IMG/VR virus record: IMGVR_UViG_3300017971_007887
Location: 1-64,000 of that record
Direction: 5' to 3' (one strand)
From: a virus
Length of the DNA stretch: 64,000 nt
Both the position numbers and the translations under genes were made by a program. The notes beneath the pieces were generated by a model. That model was not told where the DNA came from and searched no databases. It was given only the letters and a program-made list of their open reading frames with translations. Shown here piece by piece: positions 23,544 to 31,390 of the stretch. Numbering within the stretch: the first letter of the stretch is position 1; every line of letters begins with the position of its first letter.

Positions 23544-24185
23544 TTAATTCACCTCCAGGACCTCATCCACCTGAGCCTTGGCCTCGGCGTCTATCTGCGC
23601 CAGATCCTGCATGATGTTCTCGTAGACCTCCGCGGACTTTACCCACTTCTGAATCACCACCAGGACCCTCTGCGTGATCTCCCTGGTGTGCGTGGCCACC
23701 ACGAACTTGTCCGCGATCCCCAGACCCTTCCTCTCCACATCCACACCCTTGGCCATCAACGGCACCAGCATTGCCATGACCCTCATGCCCTCCTTGACAT
23801 CCATTTCCCCGCTGTCCATCTGCCTGACGATGTTGACCGCCTTCTCCATGGCCACGCCAGCCGCCCCCTGCATGGCCTGCCCGACCTTGATGTGCCTGTC
23901 GGTGGCCTCAGCTATCTGTCTCTCCCTGCGTTCGGCGGCATCGATCTCCTGTTTCTCGGCCACCCGCCGGTCCACCCGCTCCCAGTGCTCCTTACGATAC
24001 CTCGACCAGTGCTCGGAAGTGCACCGCCTCCTGATGTTGTAGACGGAGCAGCCAGCGTGCCCCTCGAATTCCTCCGCTACTTCCTGGGTTGTATAACCAG
24101 GCGGATCGGAGTAGATGAACATCTCCCTGGGAGTCCGCCACTTGCTCCTCTTCCTTCTCTTCTTGGGTGCCCGCTTGCGTGCCAT
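23544..24185 (-). CDS. Probable small terminase subunit or DNA-binding packaging protein (tagged)
   Basis: 213 aa, start MARKRAPKKRRKRSKW by TGATG overlap. After the basic tag comes TPREMFIYSDPPGYTTQEVAEEFEGHAGCSVYNIRRRC, a helix-turn-helix-like unit as in phage small terminases, then a long helical region (oligomerisation) and an acidic end. Small terminase is the best guess from this architecture and the same-strand large terminase at 16 kb, not proven. Carries the recurrent MARKRAPKK tag. Confidence 0.5.
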   Translation of the reverse strand: MARKRAPKKRRKRSKWRTPREMFIYSDPPGYTTQEVAEEFEGHAGCSVYNIRRRCTSEHWSRYRKEHWERVDRRVAEKQEIDAAERRERQIAEATDRHIKVGQAMQGAAGVAMEKAVNIVRQMDSGEMDVKEGMRVMAMLVPLMAKGVDVERKGLGIADKFVVATHTREITQRVLVVIQKWVKSAEVYENIMQDLAQIDAEAKAQVDEVLEVN

Positions 24186-24439
24186 CAGTTCCCCATCTCC
24201 TCCAACTTCCGCATCTCCACGGTGCCCCTGCGGGTCACAAACCACAGTTTTCCGTCGCCATCAATCGACGGGATCCAGCCGGCCAGGCCCATTTTTCGCA
24301 GCCTCCCGAGAAAGCTTCCCGCAGGAGCAGTCCTGGCATGGCCCCACATCGCCTGGGAGAACTGCCGGGTCGTCATGTTCCCCTCCGGGCTGCACCACAG
24401 GACCCTCAACGCCTTCTGCTGCGCGACTGTCAGTATCAT
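24185..24439 (-). CDS. Winged-helix-like small protein
   Basis: 84 aa, start MILTVAQQKALRVLWCSP after GGTGGAAG. MTTRQFSQAMWGH followed by FLGRLRKMGLAGW and a short wing (GKLWFVTRRGTVEM) resemble MarR/winged-helix DNA-binding proteins. Overlaps the end of another frame for 179 bases. Confidence 0.6.
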   Translation of the reverse strand: MILTVAQQKALRVLWCSPEGNMTTRQFSQAMWGHARTAPAGSFLGRLRKMGLAGWIPSIDGDGKLWFVTRRGTVEMRKLEEMGN

Positions 24440-24605
24440 CTTCCACCTCCACCCGGACGGCAACCACCTTCCACAGGCGGCGCCTGTCCGGAACTATCAT
24501 CTTCTCAAACATGTGGTCCGCCACCCGCTCACTCTCGTACAGGACCAGGTTCGGGCCAAAGTAGTTCAACCTGCCGCTTCTGGACACTATCGCGTGGAAG
24601 ATCAT
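24261..24605 (-). CDS. Hypothetical protein with long overlap
   Basis: 114 aa, start MIFHAIVSRSGRLNYFGPNL by ATGA coupling. Residues 1-55 look genuine; the rest overlaps the winged-helix gene in another frame and is low-complexity. A lost stop codon or frameshift near 24440 is suspected, otherwise a true long overlap. Confidence 0.5.
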   Translation of the reverse strand: MIFHAIVSRSGRLNYFGPNLVLYESERVADHMFEKMIVPDRRRLWKVVAVRVEVEDDTDSRAAEGVEGPVVQPGGEHDDPAVLPGDVGPCQDCSCGKLSREAAKNGPGRLDPVD

Positions 24606-25150
24606 CTCACCTCCTTGAAGCCGACGGACTCTAGCGCCGCCCGGAACATGATGTTGGCAATGTCAACCTTCTCATTATAAACTTCCAACTTCAACCTGAC
24701 ATCTTCATTCACTGTTGTCCCCACCACAATATACGTATTAATGGCCTCACACCCTTCGGGTGTAATTTCCAGACAGCCAAAACTGCACATCATGACCTGC
24801 TCCACCTGACTGTCTCCAGCACTAACCTTGCGGACCACCTTCCACTCCCTGGGCTCTGCGTTCCCGCACCCGGCGTTCCGATTAACGGTCTCCACGAAAC
24901 TGCCGTCCTTCCGGCACTGCTCCTTCACCTTCTCAGCGCACTCCTCGTGGACAGATCCGCCACACAACTGGCTGTGCACCCGGACACCAGGTTTGTTGCA
25001 CACCACACACACCGGCTGCCGGGTAGCCTGGCGCATGCGCTCAGGTGTGGACGGTATGGATGTCATGAAGTCCCCGGTCGACAGCTTCTCCGGAGGACTC
25101 GAGTCGAACATGTCCCTCTGCCCCTTCTTGGGCGCTCTCTTCCTGGCCAT
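24602..25150 (-). CDS. Tagged zinc-binding protein
   Basis: 182 aa starting MARKRAPKKGQRDMFDSSP. Contains CVVCNKPG...CGGSVHEEC, a RING- or zinc-ribbon-like cluster at about residues 48-75, and MMCSFGCLEI later. The tag is written with codons different from those of the other tagged genes. Function unknown. Confidence 0.7.
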   Translation of the reverse strand: MARKRAPKKGQRDMFDSSPPEKLSTGDFMTSIPSTPERMRQATRQPVCVVCNKPGVRVHSQLCGGSVHEECAEKVKEQCRKDGSFVETVNRNAGCGNAEPREWKVVRKVSAGDSQVEQVMMCSFGCLEITPEGCEAINTYIVVGTTVNEDVRLKLEVYNEKVDIANIMFRAALESVGFKEVR

Positions 25151-25165
25151 GATTCCGCTCCTGAC

Positions 25166-25582
25166 CTAGATGGCGGGACACGTTCCGGCAGACCACAGGA
25201 ACGGCATCCAGTCTACCGGCAGTTCGTCGCCCCAACCCTGGGGAATATCACAGTGCTGATTGGCCCTCTGCAACCAGTAACAGTCGGCCGCCTCGGCGCA
25301 CTCGGCGTTCGTGTACCCTTGGAACCACTCGTAGTCCACGCAGTCACCTTGATCCAGCACAGGATGACCGCAGAACATAGCCCACTGTGCCGCCTCGTCG
25401 CAAAGCCTGACACACTCCGCGTAGTGGGTGTCGTAGAAGTCCTGTGGATCGCACTGACACGTCCCCTCTGGTCCCTGGGGACCCTCGATCCCGCAGCCCG
25501 CCAGCCAAAACACCAGCACTGCACAACCGACCGCAAAGGACAGGAACAGCACTGCCTTCGTCACGAAATCGTTTCCTTTCAT
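25166..25582 (-). CDS. Phage-encoded lipoprotein, Cys-rich
   Basis: 138 aa. Signal peptide with hydrophobic core AVLFLSFAVGCAVLVFW and lipobox LAGC (Cys about residue 30), followed by a collagen-like GPQGPEG and about ten further Cys, suggesting disulfide bonds outside the cytoplasm. Candidates are superinfection exclusion or cell-surface modification. A spanin is less likely because the mature part is long and folded. Confidence 0.75.
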   Translation of the reverse strand: MKGNDFVTKAVLFLSFAVGCAVLVFWLAGCGIEGPQGPEGTCQCDPQDFYDTHYAECVRLCDEAAQWAMFCGHPVLDQGDCVDYEWFQGYTNAECAEAADCYWLQRANQHCDIPQGWGDELPVDWMPFLWSAGTCPAI

Positions 25583-25585
25583 TCT

Positions 25586-25909
25586 TCACCTCCTCCTATA
25601 ATACCCGTGCCATCGGTACGGGCAGGCCTTCCTGAACGACTCAGACCACATTTGATCGTGATGTTTCTTCCTATTTTCGTTGATCCTGGTGTTCATGAAC
25701 TCGTCGCCATGACGCGCGTGAAGTTCGGCACATTCCGGACAATGCACCACGGTTCTGAATCCGATTATATCGTACACTTCAACCAACTTCCATCCTTCAG
25801 GCCGCGGTTGCTTCTCTATCGGCAATTTCTCCTGACCGGCATCGTGCGTCACCAACCCGCCCCTGTCGCATGCCCAGCAAAGCCAATGGGTGGTGAGCTG
25901 CTCGACCAA
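25586..25909 (-). CDS. Zinc-ribbon hypothetical protein
   Basis: 107 aa from TTG directly after the upstream TAA, with AGGAGG in the preceding gene end. LCWACDRGG and VHCPECAELH form a four-Cys ribbon around a small barrel (GWKLVEVYDIIGFRTVV), then a basic C-terminus. Function unknown. Confidence 0.65.
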   Translation of the reverse strand: MVEQLTTHWLCWACDRGGLVTHDAGQEKLPIEKQPRPEGWKLVEVYDIIGFRTVVHCPECAELHARHGDEFMNTRINENRKKHHDQMWSESFRKACPYRWHGYYRRR

Positions 25910-26539
25910 TTACTTCCTCCTGGCGACTTCCATCTGGGTCCCATGATGCGCACCGTGCATCCACACATGCCACGCGTACTCCCTAGAGTCCGTGCCGCCA
26001 CCAACAAAAGACGGCCTGGGAGTTAGACCGATTACTGCGTCGGGCGGGTTCTCGTTGATCCATTGGCTCCTCTCCGGGTTGGTCCACGAGCCCCCTATCC
26101 ACCAGTCCGCCCTGAGCAAAAACGCCGCGGCAGACCCGGGCGCGTGCGAACCCTTGACAAAGCTGACCGCCCGCCACACAAACTCGTGAGATAAACTGAA
26201 CGGCGGGTTACTGACGTACAGAACCCGCTCGTCATCGTTAATCTGTTCGTGCGGCCCTCCCCGATCAAACCAAGGGGGAACGTCTTCCTCCAAATACGCT
26301 TCATTCGCTGGAGAAAACTTCGGATCCCTCTGCAGGTCCAAGAACAGGATGTGTGGTCGGCCCTTGTAAGCTCGTTGGACTCCCAAGCCAATCCTACCAT
26401 CGCCAGCACCCAAGTCTACCACCACACCAGGTCTCGGAAGCGATCTCTCCAGCCGCTTGGCCAAGATATCGATGCACCAGTGCGGGGTCGGGTAGTTGTC
26501 ACTCGCCCTGCGTTTTTTAGGGGCTTTCTTGCGCGCCAT
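25910..26539 (-). CDS. Tagged DNA adenine-type methyltransferase
   Basis: 209 aa starting MARKKAPKKRRASDNYPTPH. After the tag: YPTPHWCIDIL, motif I VVVDLGAGDGRIG and motif IV SNPPFSLSHEF, the N6-adenine (or N4-cytosine) DNA methyltransferase pattern. Probably modifies phage DNA against host restriction. Grouped with the radical SAM and ParB-like genes. Confidence 0.82.
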   Translation of the reverse strand: MARKKAPKKRRASDNYPTPHWCIDILAKRLERSLPRPGVVVDLGAGDGRIGLGVQRAYKGRPHILFLDLQRDPKFSPANEAYLEEDVPPWFDRGGPHEQINDDERVLYVSNPPFSLSHEFVWRAVSFVKGSHAPGSAAAFLLRADWWIGGSWTNPERSQWINENPPDAVIGLTPRPSFVGGGTDSREYAWHVWMHGAHHGTQMEVARRK

Positions 26540-26543
26540 ATCT

Positions 26544-27971
26544 CTACCTCACACTCCAATAGGGTGTACGCTCCGGGTTCTGCCGCTCCAAGCCAATATA
26601 CCGGTAGACCAATTCGTTACCCATCATCTCCGGCTTCAATGCACCCTGGAAGTAATGCAACGGACTGCGCTGCGCCGATGGATCATTCCAGATCTCCTCC
26701 AGCTTATCGGCCCAGGTGAAATGCCGTTTCTTGTAAACATTCAGCGGGCCAGCTCCCATATTACACATAGTGCCCATCAGCGTACCATGTGCCCACTCTG
26801 GAACGATATCTTTCAAATGGATAACACGATCCTTGTCCTTCTTCGCATCCCGGGCACGGATGAGTGCATTGGTTGCGTTCTCCCGCTCCCAGTTGCCGAA
26901 CACCGGGTCATCTTCCGGAATACCGCAGCAACATCCGTGTTGACTCAACTGCTTCCAGCACGGATCACTGACGCCCACCTGCAAGCCGTTCTCCCTGGCC
27001 CGGTCATGGATGGCATGCATGATCTGCTCCACCCACAGGTAGCTCGGTCGAAGACAGACCTGTCCCTTGCTCATGGCCATGTACACGTCCTTGAGCGGGA
27101 CTCCCAACTTCTGCTCCATACCCTCCCACTTCTTCTTCTGCGGCTTGGTAAACCGCATCGGTACAAACCCACACTCATAGCTGACTGCGTAGGCCCCGGA
27201 CTCGGTGGCCCGGTCGATCAGCTCTCGCCATCCATTCGGGTGCCTCGGTGTTGCATCCGTAAGGCCTGGATACATCGGTCGGCAGCGCAGGCTGGTCTTG
27301 ATGCCAAGCTCCTTCGACAGCACCTCCATCGTCCGCAACCTGTCACTCGGTGCCGGTGCTGCTACATCCACCTTGGCCGCAAGCTCGTCGTCGATGGTGT
27401 TGATGCTAAAAGCAACCCAGAACAAGTGCGGTGCCTTCGCCAACTCTCGCATGTAATCCGATTCCCGTAACAGCGTTCCCTTCGTGCTGATGCGCACCGG
27501 CTGGCCATACTGGGTGGCCAAGCGAATGAAATCCAGGAGCCAACCCTGCTGTCGCTCAATGTTATCACAAGGATCGTTGATACCTCCCAGCTGCACAGGG
27601 CACGGGTAACCAGCCTTGTTACGTCGATCGTACTTGAGCGCCTTCCGGATGGACTTGCCGAACTTGCCACCTCCCTCACCGGAAAAGATAGCCTCTAACT
27701 GTCGCAAGCTCATCTGCCCGATAGGCTTCTCCTTGGTCTTGATGTGACCAGCCAACTGCTCACTAAAGCAATAGGAACAGGCATAAGAACAGCAAGAATG
27801 CGAATCTATAGTCACCGGTAATGCACAATCAAAACCATCCGATGTCAGCCGAATTCCACCATAAGAACGCAACTTGCCTCTCGCGTTGTTACACCTGTCA
27901 CGTGTTTTGCCTTTGCAAAAACCACACTCGTCACAGACAGCACTCCCCATCTGTTGGTAACGTGCACCCAT
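26544..27971 (-). CDS. Radical SAM protein, SPL/photolyase-like
   Basis: 475 aa, start MGARYQQMGSAVCDECGFCK. The SCCSYACSYCF segment near residue 60 supplies the CxxxCxxC iron-sulfur motif. An N-terminal CDECGFCKGKTRDRC cluster and a C-terminal GCCCG suggest more metal sites. Overall it resembles the spore-photoproduct-lyase-like (DNA repair photolyase) group. It may act on thymine or another base, either repairing lesions or modifying phage DNA; this is inference. Overlaps nothing downstream and follows the ParB-like gene closely. Confidence 0.8.
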   Translation of the reverse strand: MGARYQQMGSAVCDECGFCKGKTRDRCNNARGKLRSYGGIRLTSDGFDCALPVTIDSHSCCSYACSYCFSEQLAGHIKTKEKPIGQMSLRQLEAIFSGEGGGKFGKSIRKALKYDRRNKAGYPCPVQLGGINDPCDNIERQQGWLLDFIRLATQYGQPVRISTKGTLLRESDYMRELAKAPHLFWVAFSINTIDDELAAKVDVAAPAPSDRLRTMEVLSKELGIKTSLRCRPMYPGLTDATPRHPNGWRELIDRATESGAYAVSYECGFVPMRFTKPQKKKWEGMEQKLGVPLKDVYMAMSKGQVCLRPSYLWVEQIMHAIHDRARENGLQVGVSDPCWKQLSQHGCCCGIPEDDPVFGNWERENATNALIRARDAKKDKDRVIHLKDIVPEWAHGTLMGTMCNMGAGPLNVYKKRHFTWADKLEEIWNDPSAQRSPLHYFQGALKPEMMGNELVYRYIGLERQNPERTPYWSVR

Positions 27972-27981
27972 CACACCACCC

Positions 27982-28629
27982 TCACTTCTTCCAACTGCGC
28001 AACATCTTGGCAAAGTCCTCTGCCTTGATTTCGTGTTCGGTGCGCATGCTACCAGCTAGTAACTCCTGCAACTCCGCGAACAGGTCATCCTTGCCGTAAA
28101 ACTCCACGAAGAACCAGTTCCCATCACCCTTCGCCGGGATAGCCGGTACATCGCTACCATCCAACTCGGGCTTCTTGAAATCGTTCAGCTTATCGAAATC
28201 CACCCGGTGCATAAGCGCATCCAAACGCACCTCGGAAAACAACTCGTTTTCCACCTTGATGGTCTTCAGTTCCTCCAACAACGACGGCAACCTCTCAGAC
28301 CAACCGCCTTGGATCTCCGGGTTGTTTAGCGTGACGTTCAGCATCTTCTCATGATCCTCATCCAGATCCACCACCGACACGTCCACCTCATCAACACCCT
28401 GACGAGCCAGCACCTTCAACCGCTGATGGCCGGCCACCAGCCTACTGGTGCGTTTATTCCACACCATCGGCTCCACCAAACCAAACTCCTCCACGCTCCT
28501 GCTCAGCCCAGCCAATTCATCCTCGGTAATCGTACGCGGGTTATAATCGGCCGGTGTCAGGTCCTCCAGCTTCATGCGCTTGACCTTCAACGCGGCAACC
28601 TTCCTATCAGCTTTCTTCCTCGCCACCAT
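27982..28629 (-). CDS. ParB-like (Spo0J N-terminal) protein, tagged
   Basis: 215 aa starting MVARKKADRKVAALKVKR. Contains LTPADYNPRTITEDELAGL, GLVEPMVWNKRT and LVAGHQRLKVL, the ParB/Srx-fold core with its NPR and GHxR motifs. In phages such proteins are CTP-binding or nuclease-like and often sit beside DNA methyltransferases, as here. Substrate unknown. Confidence 0.8.
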   Translation of the reverse strand: MVARKKADRKVAALKVKRMKLEDLTPADYNPRTITEDELAGLSRSVEEFGLVEPMVWNKRTSRLVAGHQRLKVLARQGVDEVDVSVVDLDEDHEKMLNVTLNNPEIQGGWSERLPSLLEELKTIKVENELFSEVRLDALMHRVDFDKLNDFKKPELDGSDVPAIPAKGDGNWFFVEFYGKDDLFAELQELLAGSMRTEHEIKAEDFAKMLRSWKK

Positions 28630-28861
28630 TGTCTCCTTTCATTCCCAGGCACCTGCCCACGTACAACTTGGGCTCACCCTTGACCCAGATAACCTGGATC
28701 TCCCAGCCGCCCGCGTGCAGCTGCGTCATTGCAGCACCGGGTCCCCGGCTGTCCAGGGTCTGGCCCACCTGGGCCGCGAACCTCTCCGGTACCCGGTGGG
28801 CCACCAACAGGTCCCTGCATTGGTCTCCGTTGATCTTCCTGTACACCTTCACCCTTCCCAT
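28607..28861 (-). CDS. Hypothetical basic protein
   Basis: 84 aa, start MGRVKVYRKINGDQCRDL after GGTGGAGG. Small alpha/beta protein ending acidic. Overlaps the ParB-like start by 23 bases. Function unknown. Confidence 0.65.
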   Translation of the reverse strand: MGRVKVYRKINGDQCRDLLVAHRVPERFAAQVGQTLDSRGPGAAMTQLHAGGWEIQVIWVKGEPKLYVGRCLGMKGDNGGEEES

Positions 28862-28881
28862 CACAACCTCCACCCCTCTTC

Positions 28882-28902
28882 AAAAAATGCGGTCCCCGCA
28901 TT
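28882..28902 (-). terminator. Rho-independent terminator after the epimerase gene
   Basis: On the minus strand AATGCGG, a three-base loop and the complement CCGCATT are followed by TTTTT. It sits between the epimerase stop (28957) and the next gene. Confidence 0.75.
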
Positions 28903-28956
28903 CGACTCCACGGGGGGATTGGTATGAAATCTCACACGAGGACCGCTACCGATTTA

Positions 28957-29409
28957 CTACCTGTTCCTGACCGCCCAGTCGTACGGCAGGCTGTCCCACG
29001 GGCACCTCTCCTCATCGGGATCCGAATGATCATGAGGCACGTCCGGCATATTTAGAACCAGGGCCTCGCTGTCGCCCACGTTCTGGAACCCGTGCCACAC
29101 TCCCGGGGGGAACATCACCGTGCACGGCGCCTCGTCACCGATGAAGAACTCCTTGGCACCCTCCTCCTCGGTGTACAACACCAGCTTGATCCTGCCACTG
29201 ACACAGCAAATCCTGTCGGTCTGCTTCTGGTGGCGGTGCCACGCCTTGACCACACCGGGTCTTATCGTGGTGCAGTATAGCTGCCCGAACGGATGCTCGT
29301 CGTTGAAGAACTCCGGCTCGTCTCCGCGCAGGATCTCCATCAACCACCCTCGGTCGTCAAGATGCTTGGTCAGGTGCCGGACACCCACCACGTTCTTGGT
29401 TCTAGCCAT
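28957..29409 (-). CDS. dTDP-4-dehydrorhamnose 3,5-epimerase-like (RmlC family cupin)
   Basis: 150 aa, start MARTKNVVGVRHL by TGATG overlap. DDRGWLMEILRGDEPEFF matches the opening of RmlC-type cupins, followed by AWHRHQKQTDRICCVSG (the His-x-His and first cupin motif) and MFPPGVWHGFQN (second cupin motif). It would epimerise the product of the RmlB-like enzyme at 4.5 kb. The two genes are 24 kb apart, and no RmlA or RmlD is visible in the window. Confidence 0.82.
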   Translation of the reverse strand: MARTKNVVGVRHLTKHLDDRGWLMEILRGDEPEFFNDEHPFGQLYCTTIRPGVVKAWHRHQKQTDRICCVSGRIKLVLYTEEEGAKEFFIGDEAPCTVMFPPGVWHGFQNVGDSEALVLNMPDVPHDHSDPDEERCPWDSLPYDWAVRNR

Positions 29410-29915
29410 CACTGAATCAGACCTCCGCCGGAGTTGGTGTCCTCGGTGCTACACGAGGACTTGTGGTACTTGGCCTGCAGGTCAGGGTCAGACAGCAACT
29501 CGTAATCCAACTCGACCTCGGACTCGCAGGTCACACCCAGTACATCCTCCTCCTTGAGCCAGTAGAACGACGGCACCTTGTCGGTAAAATGAGGAGCCAC
29601 CGGCTGTGGACTCTGATCCATGGTGGCGCCCTGTCTCCAGAACACATACTGCTTCTTGCCATCCTTCACAGGTTGGATCTCGCAGCCCTCACCGGACTTC
29701 AGAACCTGGGCACACAACGGTAGGTATTTGTACTTATACCCATCGGGAATCTTGATCAGGCCACGCTGCTCCATCTCCTGGGGAGCGCCAGGTCGCCAGA
29801 TCAACAGCCAGCCCGGTCTGGGAACCAGCTTATCCACATCCAGCTCAGGATTGTGCCTGGCGTTGAACTGCTCGATGGCTTCGCCGCCCTGCTTCTTGTA
29901 CGGTGCGTAGGTCAT
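29409..29915 (-). CDS. GroES-like co-chaperonin candidate
   Basis: 168 aa, start MTYAPYKKQGGEAIEQF by ATGA. The stretch RPGWLLIWRP...GLIKIPDGYK...CAQVLKSGEG...GATMD follows the order of GroES segments (N-terminal beta strand, GGIxIPD-like loop, AxVLxxGxG). Phages such as T4 encode GroES-like gp31 to fold their capsid protein. Sequence similarity is weak; call is tentative. Confidence 0.45.
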   Translation of the reverse strand: MTYAPYKKQGGEAIEQFNARHNPELDVDKLVPRPGWLLIWRPGAPQEMEQRGLIKIPDGYKYKYLPLCAQVLKSGEGCEIQPVKDGKKQYVFWRQGATMDQSPQPVAPHFTDKVPSFYWLKEEDVLGVTCESEVELDYELLSDPDLQAKYHKSSCSTEDTNSGGGLIQ

Positions 29916-30316
29916 CTCTCCTCCCTCTCCTTCTCCAGGTTCGCCTGGATGTCGTTTGCCAGCTCGTCCAGTCCGTCGCGCCTGCACCAGCCAACCACCA
30001 TCTCCTTCTCCTTATCGGTCAGCTCCACGTTGCGCCGGCTCCACATATGCGCGTCCTCCAGGCGCTCCAGCTCCAACTGCAGGATATCCTCCGGTGGGAT
30101 CTCCCCGTCCTGGACACGCATGACCTTCTTGGCCACCCCGGTCACGAAGTCCACAGTGCCGGGCGGCAGGTTGTTGGCCTCAATGGCGGCCTCCACACTC
30201 TTCTGGTCCAGCTCCGTCAGCAGGTACTGGCACCGCAGGAACCTCCGCTGCGGTGGCGTCAGGTCCTGGTGGGTGAGAACCTGCCCGTCACCCAGTTGCA
30301 CTTTGGTTGTCGTCAT
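29912..30316 (-). CDS. Helical hypothetical protein
   Basis: 134 aa, start MTTTKVQLGDGQVLTHQ after AGGAGAGGG, with the dispersed palindrome 13 bases upstream. Highly charged and helical; no family recognised. Confidence 0.7.
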   Translation of the reverse strand: MTTTKVQLGDGQVLTHQDLTPPQRRFLRCQYLLTELDQKSVEAAIEANNLPPGTVDFVTGVAKKVMRVQDGEIPPEDILQLELERLEDAHMWSRRNVELTDKEKEMVVGWCRRDGLDELANDIQANLEKEREER

Positions 30317-30328
30317 CTCCCTCTCCTG

Positions 30329-30343
30329 TTAAACAGTGTTTAA
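30329..30343. promoter_or_regulatory. Dispersed palindrome, copy 4
   Basis: TTAAACAGTGTTTAA between the fusion ORF stop (30347) and the ribosome site of the 29912-30316 gene. Confidence 0.7.
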
Positions 30344-30346
30344 TAA

Positions 30347-31390
30347 TCACTCCACCCTCCGGTACCCCAGAAAGTCCCTGCGGTACCGCGGGCTGGTCTT
30401 CACCCACAACCCGGCCCCCGCGAGCCGAGCCCAGTTCTCGTCCATCAGCCTGCGACCGCCGCACATCCCCGCCACGCAGTTCTCGTGGGACGTGAGAGTG
30501 CCGTCCGACCTGCCAACAACAAACGGACCGAGGTAGAACATCACGTGCCTCACCTTTCGCCAGGTCTTGCCATAAAACACCAGGTCGCAGACCCTGGGGT
30601 TCCTGGCGTGCCGGAAATGCCTGGCCAGCTCCTGGGCCGTCATGTCCCCGAAGTTTCCGGGCAACACCTTGAACTTCTTGAGCACCTCCATGACCAGACC
30701 GCTGCAGTCCGCCCTGCCCTGGTCCACCTGCTGGCCCGCCCAGTGGTACCAGACCTGCCCGGTGTTCTCCAGAAGCCACTCCTTGGCGTCGCTCCTCCAC
30801 TGGTCACCGCCTGCCATGATCCGCCTCCTCCTGATGCGCAGCCCCTTCCTGCTCAGCGCCTCGTCCAGCATGGCCACCACGTCCGGGTGACCTCCCCTCT
30901 CCAGCTTCCCTCTGGCTCCACCCAGCACCTGGGTCGTCCACGGCCTCCACCGGATCCCGAAATGCCTGCCGATGTCCCGCGATGTCTGCCTGTCCACCAC
31001 GAACATCATCAGCACCAGGGTCTCCCGCCTTGTGAGCGGAAGCATTCCGGTGTACAGCTTGCGGACGGCCGCCAGGTGCCGAGCGAAAAAACGAGCCACC
31101 CCTATGGCCCGGTTCAACTCTTTCGTCGCATGCCACGGCCGGCCCTTGGGGCAGTTCAAACCCATAATCTCGGCCACGTCCGTGGGACCCTTCCCCTCCC
31201 GCACCAGCCAGAGCAACTGTCGCTCCTCCGGCCACATCATCATCATGACCTCGCGCAGGTCCTCCCATGTCAGTCTCCCGCCATCTGAATCCTCGACAGC
31301 CGGGAACTCGTCGATCTCCCAGCCGTATGCGATGGGGACCTTGCGCTCCCTGCCTGCGCCCTTCGTCCACGTGCGTCGCTCGTACCGCAT
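30347..31390 (-). CDS. Fusion ORF: sigma-region-4-like HTH plus NlpC/P60 peptidase, with internal start
   Basis: 347 aa open frame. Residues 50-185 hold two HTH-like units typical of sigma region 4 (PEERQLLWLVREGKGPTDVA and LTRRETLVLMMFVVDRQTSR). Residues 192-347 form an NlpC/P60 domain with the Cys in RADCSGLVMEVLKK and the His in KVRHVMFYLG. An in-frame ATG at 30817 (MAGGDQWRSD) follows the very strong AGGAGGAGGCGG site, so the peptidase is probably also made alone (156 aa) and may be the endolysin or a tail-linked muralytic enzyme. The true 5' start is uncertain because the upstream frame overlaps by 121 bases. Confidence 0.7.
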   Translation of the reverse strand: MRYERRTWTKGAGRERKVPIAYGWEIDEFPAVEDSDGGRLTWEDLREVMMMMWPEERQLLWLVREGKGPTDVAEIMGLNCPKGRPWHATKELNRAIGVARFFARHLAAVRKLYTGMLPLTRRETLVLMMFVVDRQTSRDIGRHFGIRWRPWTTQVLGGARGKLERGGHPDVVAMLDEALSRKGLRIRRRRIMAGGDQWRSDAKEWLLENTGQVWYHWAGQQVDQGRADCSGLVMEVLKKFKVLPGNFGDMTAQELARHFRHARNPRVCDLVFYGKTWRKVRHVMFYLGPFVVGRSDGTLTSHENCVAGMCGGRRLMDENWARLAGAGLWVKTSPRYRRDFLGYRRVE

